Shown: one piece after another, positions 1 through 11,500 of the stretch
Layout of the letters: every line of letters begins with the position of its first letter
Numbering within the stretch: the first letter of the stretch is position 1
NCBI GenBank assembly: GCA_019722365.1
Contig: JADFUC010002032.1
Location: 124,001 to 188,000 of the forward strand
DNA from: Lithospermum erythrorhizon
Lineage: Eukaryota > Streptophyta > Magnoliopsida > Boraginales > Boraginaceae
Reading direction: 5' to 3'
Length of the DNA stretch: 64,000 bases
Position numbers and translations under genes: made by a program
Notes under the pieces: model-generated
Told to the model about the DNA's origin: nothing
Seen by the model: the letters and a program-made list of their open reading frames with translations, nothing else
The model's database searches: none

Positions 1-1435
1 CAAAAATATTTGTAATGCATCAACCCGAGGGCTTTGTGGACTTCAATTATGCGATAATGTGTGTTTGTTAAAAAGCAAGCCTTGTATGGTTTAAAACAAT
101 CTCTGAGCAATGGAATATTTAATTTGACAATTGCATGCGATCTTTGAAGTTTAAAAGCTCTTCGATCATTGCTGTACTTTAAGAATATAGACTACGTGCA
201 CATACATTTTCCTTTACTTTATGTAGATGACATGTTGATTGTTAGTCCGTGTTTGAGAATCTATTGAGCATGTGCAAAAATATCTTTGTGATAATTTTTG
301 ATATGAAGAGATTTAGGTGATGTGAAAATTCTAGGAATGAACATTATTAGAAACAGAAAGAAATCTACTTTTGTTTAAAATCAAAGTGCATATGTTGTAA
401 AGATTTTGAGTTAATTTTCTATATAGATGCTAAATGCATTAATGTACCACCTCTTGCTTCTCATTTTGTGTTAAATGGGGATTAGTCCCCCAAAATTGGC
501 GAGATAAATGATATGAAGAATGTGCCATATTCTAATGCTATACAGGATGCAGTATACATCTAAATGGTTAGCACTAAGGTACGATATTGCATATGCGGTT
601 AGTTGCTTGAGTAGATATATGTCACAATCACAGGTGCCTCGTTGGAGCAGCTTTAAGAGTGGAATTTGTTAAGGTATTTGAAATCTACTGTTGATGTTGG
701 TTTGACTTTTTCTAGATATCATGATGGCATTAAGTTAGTTGACTATACAGATTCCACTTATGTTAATGATAGGGACAATAGGAATTCTACTACTTCTTAT
801 GTATTTACTTTGTGTGGCTCTTGCATAAGTTGGAAGTCACCGAGCTTCAACCAATTGTTGCTTTTTATCTACTGAATGCGAGAGTATGTAGGCGCCACTT
901 GAAGCTTTAAAAAGCTATTTGGCTTAGGGCTTTATTGTATGCGAAATTGGTTTTCTTGACAGCGTGTAGTTTATGTTACCGATAGTCGTCTGCTATTCAA
1001 TTGTGTAAAAATCACATTTTTCCGTAGGACTAGCATATTAGGTATTCCACTATATTAGTGATATTGTTGAGCGAGGGCATTGTGAAGTTGAAATTCCCTC
1101 GGGAATTTAATCTGCGGACAATAGATGCAAATGCTTTGCCCGGTGGAGAAATTCATTTCTGTATCAAAGAATCTGAACTTTGACATAGGTTGATTGGCCG
1201 GTTTAGTATCTTGAACTCGATGACCCTATAGTGGGGATTCGGTCGCGCAGGGACTTGGTTGCGAGGTGATTTTTTTGCCCGGTCTTTGTGACAATAGTAT
1301 ACTTTGTGTATGCAGCTTACATTATTTGTAGTGTCTTTGTGATTTTTACAAGTAATGGTTTGACAATATTAAAGGGGAATCTGTGATTCTGCATGTTATA
1401 GCCGAATCACGTTGCGCAGTCCCGAAGGTGGAGAT
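1..1435 (+). mobile_element. Ty1/copia retrotransposon 3' part: reverse transcriptase and RNase H remnants
   Basis: Decayed copia polyprotein that continues leftward out of the window. Translated pieces in order are an RT segment resembling 'MHQPEGF' near the left edge, the RT active-site type stretch 'LYVDDMLI' near 220-240, and an RNase H region at about 520-1170. A clear open piece at 666-875 includes 'LRYLKSTVDVGLTF' and 'SCISWKSPS'. Frames change and stops interrupt the reading, so no functional product is expected. A purine-rich tract just before 1436 is followed by an LTR start, which places this as the 3' half of a plus-strand element. Its 5' half and left LTR lie outside the window. 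Confidence 0.85.
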
Positions 1436-1795
1436 TGTTATAATCTATTGGCCCCAAACACCAATTAGAGCTAACGATTGTTGTCGCCTCTTTATAGCAG
1501 CGGCCTGCTTATAATATATTATATATATATTAGCCTTTTGTCATCTTCCTTATTAAGCTAAAAAAGAATAAGTCTTTATCTTAGTTGTTTTGTATACTTG
1601 TGAGAAAACTTGTTCTTTTGATTGCTCTCAATAAAATATCTTTGTGAGTAAACCGTTGAGAGTTTGGGCGGCAGGTCGGGTTATCCTTAGACCAATTGGG
1701 ATACATTTGACATCGGTTTGTCGGAATCAGTGTCAGGCGATCTGAGCTAGCTTTGACTCTTTAATCTTAATAGATCTATAATCTCATCGGAGACA
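1436..1795 (+). repeat. 3' LTR of the copia element at the left edge
   Basis: The sequence begins TGTTATAATC right after a polypurine-like GGTGGAGAT and runs about 360 bp. It contains an A/T-rich region with a run of TA repeats near 1520, as expected for an LTR promoter. The right end is uncertain; I place it at GGAGACA near 1795. The partner LTR is outside the window, so the boundaries cannot be confirmed by repeat comparison. Confidence 0.55.
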
Positions 1796-2563
1796 TTAAT
1801 GGTTTTTTTTAAGAAAATAGTACATATTACTTAAAATGTATCAAAAGAAGAAGAAGATATATAATATAATGGTATAATTTATATTTTTAATTATTAATGA
1901 GTCATTAATAAATAAAAAGTTCAATGAAGTGTAACTTTCCGATTCCACATAATTCATCCATTGAAGTGCATTTATGGTTCATTATCCCATGATACATATT
2001 ATCATTTTAAGGGAGTGTGACAGAAAGTTACATAAAGTATACCAACAATCCGGACTTTGTTTATAATGCTACTCCAAATCTTAGTTCTTGATCACATGTT
2101 GTGAAGAATGTGTGATTGTCAAACCATTTTCAGAATATGTTGTTACTTAATGAAGTTAAGATATAAACAGCCAATTGGCAGGCATAATGACAATACCAAT
2201 GATCAACAACATTGCATATCCATAATAAACAACTTTTTCATAGCTAAAACTAGAATTGGGTTATAGGATCAAGAATAGTTTTTGGCATTTCCTAATCATT
2301 TCATAGGAACAAGACAACTATAAGCATATCCATGATAATTTTCAGAAATTTCCCTTGTAATAACAAACTGCAATTCTTGACCTGAGTTTTCCTTTTGCCA
2401 ACTCAATACAACTGAATTTCCAAGTTGGTAGATAGCAAAAGTACCCATGTTATGGCCAAGAATGTGACTTTGATCAACCAAGGCTCCCAAGTAGTTCATT
2501 CTCTTCTTAAAGACATAATTCAATTAGCTTCATTCACACATAAATGACAGGATAATATTGCAG
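1796..2563. other. Intergenic stretch, no supported gene; possible upstream region of the lyase gene
   Basis: AT-rich sequence between the retroelement LTR and the first recognisable lyase exon. It should hold the start exon and promoter of the downstream rhamnogalacturonan lyase, but I found no ATG-bearing exon that fits. A 75-codon open frame on the minus strand (2296-2523) has a protein-like composition, with motifs such as 'VVLSWQKENSGQ' and 'HGYAYSCLVPMK'. I do not recognise it and cannot say whether it is an exon fragment. Confidence 0.4.
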
Positions 2564-5500
2564 GTTATACTTAGTAACGGCCTCGTACAACTCACGATAT
2601 CGAAGCCCCAAGGTTTGTTGATTGGCATCAAGTATGGAGGGATGGATAATCTGCTTGATGTTAAGTCAAATGAATCAAATAGAGGGTAACTTCTTGTTAT
2701 GTAGCATTCCATTTTGGGTTATTTTATTTTTGTTTAGTAAAAAAAAGTTACCAAACACGTTTTTGTTTTCTGTTTATAAATTTTCTTTAGGGAAAACAAA
2801 AAAACCATTTGTTGCCTTGAAAACCAACTTGTTGTCTATGTTTTTGCAAGTTCTCTCGAGTTATCCTGAATTCAATAGAGAAACTAGAAGTATAATTGGA
2901 AGAAGATAGTGCAATGTATAAACTTAAGCACTTACTGGGAGTGAAGTAAATAAATTATAACTTACAGATACTGGGATCTCAACTGGAATGTCCGAGGGGA
3001 TCAGGACATATATCAGCTGTAAGTCTTACCAAAAAAAATGTTCCGGATTAAATTCAGAGTTCGCTTCAACTGTACTTATTATGACATGAGTGAGCCTCCA
3101 CTCTTTCAGGCTCAGAGGAGTTAGATATAGTGTAGTCAGCTGGAACAAAAATCATGCCGAAGTTTCTTTCAAGAGCATGTATGATCCATCTGTGCCAGGC
3201 GTCAGACTGCCACTGAGTATCGACTTCAGGTCTTTTATGAGAAGCTTTGATTATAATCCTATATGGAAATATCTAATATCTATCTATATTACTGGGCACT
3301 TGACAAACATCCAGGTACAGTGGAGGAACCAGGGAAGCTAATGGAGGCAGTCGCTCCCCTAAACATTGAGAACTTTTAGTTTTACCTTTCAAATTTTATA
3401 TTTTTCTCACCTCGATCTCCCCCTAAATGTTTTTCCCCCTTTAACTTCCAATAGATATGTAACCCTAACAGAAAAAGTTGGTTCTGCCACTATCCAGGTA
3501 CATATTAAGGAGTGGAGTGTCAGGTTTCTACTGCTATGCAATTTATGAGCGTGATCAAGGATTCCCAGCTTTTGATCTTGTTCAGACAAGATTAGTTTTC
3601 AAGTTGAGACGGGAAAGGTAACATCTAACTATCTAAGACTTATCTCATATATCAAGAAAGGAAAACATATTAATACAAAATTGTGACAGGTTTCACTATA
3701 TGGCAATAACAGACGAAAAACAAAGAGTAATGCCTATGCCAGAAGATTTACTTCCTAGCAGAGGCAAACAACTAATTGTTCCTGAATCTGTTCTGCTAGT
3801 AAATCCCATAAATCCAGATCTCAAAGGAGAGGTGACTACAGACACATTGTATATAAAGATGGATAAGAATATAGAACCAGATTAGAGAACATATAAACAA
3901 TTACACTTCTTACATTATTCAAGGTTGACGACAAATACCAGTATTCAATGGATAACAAAGATAGTGGAGTGCATGGTTGGATAAGCTCCAGTCCCATTAT
4001 TGGATTCTGGATGATCTACCCCAGCCAAGAGTTCCGGAATGGGGGTCCGACTAAACAGAATTTGACTGCTCACACAGGACCTCTCTGCCTTGCTGTAATA
4101 TTGAAATTAAAACATTACAAGTTGAACAAATTTACAATTTCCTTATCCATTTATGTTGTTCAAATGCATCAAGAAATTTAAGTTGAAGAGTTATTCTTGA
4201 AATTTTGTTTTTGGGCTAAACAGATGTTCCACAGTAGTCATTACATTGGGAATGACATGTTGACTCAGTTTCAAGAGGGAGAGACATGGAGGAAAGTTCT
4301 TGGCCCAATATTTGTGTATCTAAATACTACCTCTGATGCTTCAAAAGCTCATAATTTATGGAGTGACGCAAAAAAACAGGTGACCATTCAATCTTTATAA
4401 CAGTAGCTGAAAATGTCCCAATTTCCGCCTCATGTAAATACAACTTAACTTCTAAGTTTCATTTCTACTATTTCCAGTGTTATTGTTATTTTGGTAAAGA
4501 TTCTGAGACTTGTTTCTCTTACCAAATGTCATGTTCTCATCTAGAGGATCTTCGAAGAATCAGTATGGCCCTATGATTTCCTGTCAACGCCATATTATCT
4601 TGAAGCTAAAGATCGCGGTTCAGCTTCTGGAGTACTACTAGTACAGGATAGGTGATTGTGATATTAATGAATCCCCATAATTCCTGAGTGTTTATTACCT
4701 GATATTCATCAAACTCTAGGTTTGTCTCTGGTTCATTGATTCCTGCCAAGAATGCATACATTGGTCTTTCAGCTGCAAAAACTCAAGGATCCTGGCAAAC
4801 AGAAAGCAAGGTTAGAAATTTTAAGATTCATGGCTAGCAAGATCTTTTATAATTTATTTTTAAGTATGGTCTGTTGGCAATAATCAATTTGCAGGACTAC
4901 CAATTTTGGGTTCAGACAGATTTAAGAGGAAATTTCAATATAAAAAATGCCATACCTGGTGTCTACAGACTGCATGCCTTTGTACCTGGTTTCATCGGCG
5001 ATTATCTCAACAAAGAACTAGTTACCATTTCATCAGGGACAGAACTACAACTTGGTAATTTGGTATACACTCCTCCAAGAGATGGTCCGACGATTTGGGA
5101 GATCGGATTTCCAGATCGTACAGCTAGTGATTTTTTTGTTCCTGATGTGAATCCAATGTATGTCAACAAACTGTTTCTTAACAGCCCTGAGAAGTAAGTA
5201 ACTTTATCCCTGCCCTGAGCTTCAACGAATCAGCATTCCTTCTAAATGAATTTATGTAGCACAGGTACAGGCAGTATGGACTATGGGATAGATACACTGA
5301 TTTACATCCAAACTCTGATCAAATTTTCACAGTAGGAGCGAACACTCCCAACAAGGATTGGTTCTTTGCTCATGTGGACAGGTACTGTATACTTCCAATC
5401 TTGGTAGACTTAAATTTTCTAAGTCCAAATCAGTTAACTAAGATTTTTTTTTTTTAATCTAAGAAGACTATTTAATCAGGACAATAAAATGTTAATATAG

Positions 5501-8500
5501 TGGCGCACACATATATAAAATAAAAAATGAAAAATCGAGGTACTGCAATTATTATTGTAACCAACAAACAACATTGTTTAGCTATGGTACGAAGAAAATA
5601 TATTGTTACTCCAACATTACCTTTTTGGGTACTAGCAATCGAGTACATGTCTTGCACGTGACAATTCTTATGTTTAATATTTTATTGAATTTTGAATTTA
5701 TATTTTTTTTCTAAAAACTCTGAAATAATTTTATTTTATTTATATTTGATTCAAATATATATGACTTTATTATTTTTATGTTAATGAGTTTTTGTGTAGT
5801 GAAAATATTATATGAGAAACATTAACTTTAGTTATTTACAACAATTTGCATTAGTATAAAGTGGTAACAAATCTATAGCATAAACGTAATATTAAATATT
5901 TGAAATTCATCTTATTTGTAAATTAAAACATAAATGAGGCGTTCATCGTTTTATTTGTAAATTAAAACATGAAGGAGGTATTTCCTAAGACATTGTTGAT
6001 GATATTGCATGGTTTCTCTAATTTTATCTTTTTGTTTTTGAAAAATATTATTATTGAATAATTGTCCTTGCCACCATCATTGTCGGAGAGAATTATTGTT
6101 TGTGTACACTCTTTCTTTTTATTGACTTTGTCTTTTGTAGTGTTTTTGTTGTGGCACAACTTTTTCGGATTTTATCTTAGCTTCACCTTTCTTGATTTCT
6201 TCAGTTTCGTTGGTAATCAATTTTGTTACTCCCACCACATTTGAAAGATACTGATGTCTGATATCTCTTGCACTTCGGATAAAAGTGGCAGGAAGAATTT
6301 TCATTTGACCTAGTTCGCTCCCTCTTCATTCTTCAACAATAATACCATCTACCATTCCTTGATAAACTTCATGCCTCATAACACATTATTTCCTCTTATA
6401 AAATTCCAAACAAGTTGTTTAGTTTTATATATTAGTCAATTACATACTATTATTAGAACAATCTTCGTGTATGGAGCAAATAATTTGATGTGTGAAGTCT
6501 TATAATCCAAAACCAACAATGAGACTCAGGCGAAGATGTAACTTGAAGAAGTGTTTATATTTTAACCATATATGAAAATTTTAATTTAATACATCTACTA
6601 TCAATATTCACATTCTAATATAATTTTAAAATCTATTGTATAGTAAGAAAAAAATGGATGGTACCTGAAAACGCGAAATACCAAAACTAACTAGAACATA
6701 CTTTAGAATCATTTCATCAAGCATACAATTCGATTTTAATTGAATTGTTTTTATCAAAATATATAATATCTAAATATTCTATTAGTAAGGTATACTTTAA
6801 ATTTTAGGAGTATAATTTTATAACTCTAAAAGACTATATTAAAATACGAAAAAAAACTGATACTTGTTGTCTCTATTATCGATCTCATTATATATCGCCT
6901 TCAAAACAATAAAATGAAATTCACACATTATATTATATCTATTTTTGTGGTTTGAATCTAACAATATATTTGTTGGAATTTTCATACAAATAGAAGAAGA
7001 AAAATTTATGTTTATTCTAATTTAAAAAAATACATTATTAATAGAATATTTATAATTTATTTATTTGAAGTAAATAGATAATCTTAAATACATTAGTGAG
7101 CTAACACATAAATTTATTAATATTATATATATATATATTAAATATTATTGGAGTACATACTATTTATTTAAAAGAAATTAAGATAAGTGGTATAAGTTAA
7201 AAAGCTGGTCAATTATGTGCTATTTTGTCAATTTTCTCCTTCAAATTCTCAAAAGTGAGTCCGTTAGATTGATTTTAGTTAACTTGGGCCTTTGGGGTAG
7301 GTTTAGATATAATGGAGGCATTCTATTCTCCTCCATCTCACCACTCTAATCAAATAAAGTGGAACATTATATACGCTTATACACAAACTAAACAGTGATC
7401 AACAAAATGACACCTCGGTGAAGCAAAACACGCAGTATCCGCAGAATTTACTAAGGCTTTAATTCAATTTATATTTATCACAATTTATTATTACGATTTC
7501 ACACACTCAAATTTAAGATTTTTATCCAATGAAATCCAATCTTTTATGATATAGACACGAAGCGATCCATATTTATCCAAAGAAAATATTATATGATCCT
7601 AATTTGAAATTAATGAGAACAATAAGCTGATGTCTCCATTTTTCATATATCAATTATTTAATGATTACCTCTCATCCTTAGCTCTTCTTTTCTAAACAAT
7701 TGTTGGAAGTGTAATTTTTTATCTTCATATACATATGATCAAGCTGTGTAAATATTAGTTCCCGTATTGTTAACTCTTTTCATTACTAATTTTAATTATC
7801 CATTTGTTGCTGACCGGCTTCAAATAGGGATGTATATCGATTTTACTAACAAATATTTGTAATGTTAGTGTACGTTTGCAAAACAGGTGGTTACTTATTT
7901 TACTAAATGCAAAATATTATGGTGTAATTACTCATAATCATGCGGTTAATAGCCACTCCTTTGACTATTAATAATTTTATTGATGGTCAATTCTAATGAT
8001 ATGGATAATTAATTAATAATAACCAATTATATGTAAATAATTAATTAATACTAACATGTAGATTGAAATGGACAAAATCGTCTTAACAAAAAATGGAATA
8101 AATGCATTTACTTCATTCACACTTTTATAAGGTATATAGATATATGTAGCATATTCCATCTAATTATTATATATATGATACATTAATGAAAGCAGAACAA
8201 TTGAAATCTGCCAATGCTAACTTAAGCAGACTTCTTAAGCGGCAAGCTTAAATGGCTAATTTGAAGCTCAAATTCTAAGATTAGATCAAAATAATGAAGC
8301 ATAACTCTGGCATGAAATGACTCAATATAGAGATGAATGGAGACGTTATACTCATATATCATACCCCATTTAATTGGATAAGACTTAGTTTGCTTTCGTT
8401 ATATCTCTGACATACTAAATTTTTTAAATAGGAAGGGACCAACTTCATACCTCTCAACTACTTGGGAGGTCAGGTTTAATCTGAATCAAGTGACAAAAGG

Positions 8501-11500
8501 AGCTTACAACTTGAGGTTAGCAATTGCTTCAGCAACTCGTTCGGACCTTAAGGTAGTAAAACATTCAACTCGATTGATCTCAACTATCCTCACGTACGTC
8601 AATTTTTTAGTTTTACCTCACCCCGATCCAAACGAACCATAAACTTTCCCCTTTCCTGCATGACATTGTTAGCCGTTAGCTATTATTATTGTCTCATAGT
8701 TGGCATACTTATCAGTTAGCTATTGTTTAGGTAACTAGCACAAGTGTTATAGTTATATTATACTGCGTTTGTATTGTTTTGGAGACTCTATAAATATAAG
8801 CTTCCATCATCAGCTTCCAGCATCATGTTGATGATGAGCCACAATTATTATCCTCACATGGTATAACAGAGCTAGTACCATCATGAGACATAAACTAATC
8901 CTCTGTTTTTTTTCTCTCTTTGATCTCTTCGTTCCCTCATATGTCTCCCCTATTCATCGAGTCAAGATGGCCAATCTCCCTACCCAAACGCCTTATCCAA
9001 ATTCTCAAACAACAACACCTCATATCTCTCACACCAATTCCCCCACTAATTCTCCACCACCGCCTGCTCCTCCTCTATCTCCACTAAATCTCTCCACCCT
9101 CACCCACACGCTTAAATCTCCACCACCCACACGCCAATCAAACGTATCGAATCGGCCTCTTCCTTCAGCCTCGCTATTGAAGCTCATAATCGTGCACCAC
9201 GACCCACTTCCAACATAATGAGATGGTCTCTCGGTCTCGGTCCCTTTTGCCGCCTCTCCCCTCAAGATGGCGAGCCAATGCCAAATTTGAAAACAACACA
9301 ATCATACTGCCATGGAGTGCACTTATCTCTGCTCAATCACTCCAACACTCAAATTCAGAATTCTTTTGATTCCTTCAACATCACCGAATCCACCCACAAA
9401 ATGTCTGGTATCCTGATAGTGGAGCTTCTTCGCACATGGTAGGCAACTTGTCTCTATTACAGTATGTTGTTCCATATTACGATTCTCAAAGAAGTCAGCG
9501 TAGTAACGTACACTTATTCCGATCTCACATATCAAACATCATCACTTAAGTTTGATATTTTCACTATAATACTCAATCATGTCCTTGTTGTTTCCAATCT
9601 CACCAAAAACAAAATCTACATACAACGCCTTTGCCTTGATAACTATTGCATTGTCCAATTCTCATCTTCTCACTTTGTCTTGAAGGATCCAAAGATAATG
9701 AAACCTCAGCCATTCAAATAAGTAAGAGTCGTGGTCTTCTATCCTCTTATTCCGTCAAGGCCCAAAGATGCCTTTTACCGCTCTTTTCAAATTTTTCCAA
9801 AATGAAGTCCTGTCTAATAGTTCATTCGGCCTCTCACCTTCCTCGCTTCGCCCCTTTGGCATCGACGACTTGGCTACTTTGGCCTCGATGTATCGCTTTC
9901 TCGCTTAGTTAGGGAATAAAGTTATTGACAGGCCTTGTCTCTGCACTACTTTTTTAATGTATGTGAACCTCGAAAGCAATCTAAATTGTCTTTTTTCTAT
10001 GTCTACAACTATTGTTTCTCATCCTTTGTTTTTCTTTAATACATTCCAATGTTTACAATCACCTACTATCTTTCCATCCGTACGCTATTACGTTGGGTTT
10101 TTATCGATCATCTTAATTGCTACACTCTGTGCTATCCGATGAAACTTAAGTCGGATACTCTTTTAACTATCTTTGAATAATTTTATGCTTATTACCAACG
10201 GTTTTACAAACCATTAATTGCTTTCATGTGAATTTCACAAGCTCAACCCCACTTCAAACGACTTGAATCCGGAAGTTCGCCATTCGCCTCCTCAAGCACC
10301 TCAACACAATGGTGCGGCGCAACGCAAAAAACCATCACATTGTCGATAAGCTTCATGCAGGTCCTCTCCGCATGTACATGCCCTTTGATTGTGGGTCAGT
10401 TAATTCTGGCCAGCCGCATTTAATCAACATACTTCCCACCCCAATTCTAAATCAAATTTCTCCCCATGAGGTACTTCATGGTAAGCCTCCCAACTACTCT
10501 TTCTTACGCACGTTTGGATGTCTATGCTACCCAAATTTAATCCGACGTACTACTCCAAATAGTTGGCAAAGGCTCGCCTCCCTATCTACTTTCGTCCTCG
10601 GATTGACACAAAGGCTTCGATGCTCGATCCGCAAACCAAATAAGTGTAAGTCTATGTCTCTCACACGCCATTTTTCAAACAATTTTTCCATATCCTGAGT
10701 TCTATAGTCACCTTTCTTCCATTTTATCTCCTCTATTACGCACTAACTTTGACTTTTGCAACCCACTCTCCTCGACTCATTCTATGTGTTCAACATCACC
10801 CACTCATCCACCAACACAACGCGGCACCTTTATAAGAACTTCTATTTTATTACCAACTAAACGTGATCGCCTCCATCCAAATAAGCCCATCTCCGCTGAC
10901 CCCTCTCCTATGAGCCCTCAACTCCTCTCAAATTGTGACATCAACATCACAAAGGTACGCCCCTCTTAGCCTACGCTCTAATGTCATGTCTACAAAGATC
11001 ACCCCATATCTCCTAAAGACCACTAATATACCCTCCAACACCAATAGTATCCATACCATGGTAACTCGAAGTAAAACCGGTGTTGTTAAGCCTAAACAAA
11101 TACTGCCCTCTCCACTGTCACAAACACGACCTCTGTCCTCCTCTGTTCCTACGTCCTATACGGATGCTTATAAATATCTCCATTAGCGGCAATCCATGAC
11201 TGAGGAATACAATGCTCTGTTACATAACAATACCTGGTCGCTAGTTCCTCCAAACCCCTCTTAGAATGTCATTGGATGTAAATAGATCTTCAAAACTAAG
11301 TTAACTTAATGGTTCTGAAATACAAAGCTCGGGACAATTGTTTAGGAAATTAAACAGATACCTAGTCTTATCAAACTTTCTCTCCTGTTATCAAACCTAT
11401 TACCATCCGCCTTATTTTTAGTCGTGCTCTCTCTATTCGTTGGTCTATTCACCAACTTGACATTAAAAATGCCTTTCTTAACGGCCACCTGGTAAAACAA

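Noticed and set aside
2296..2523. 75-codon open frame on the minus strand just before the lyase gene
   Set aside because: Protein-like composition but no family recognised and no flanking exons; not strong enough for a gene call.
5962..6304. Overlapping short open frames in lyase intron 11
   Set aside because: Overlapping frames on both strands in AT-rich DNA, no recognised domain; probably chance.
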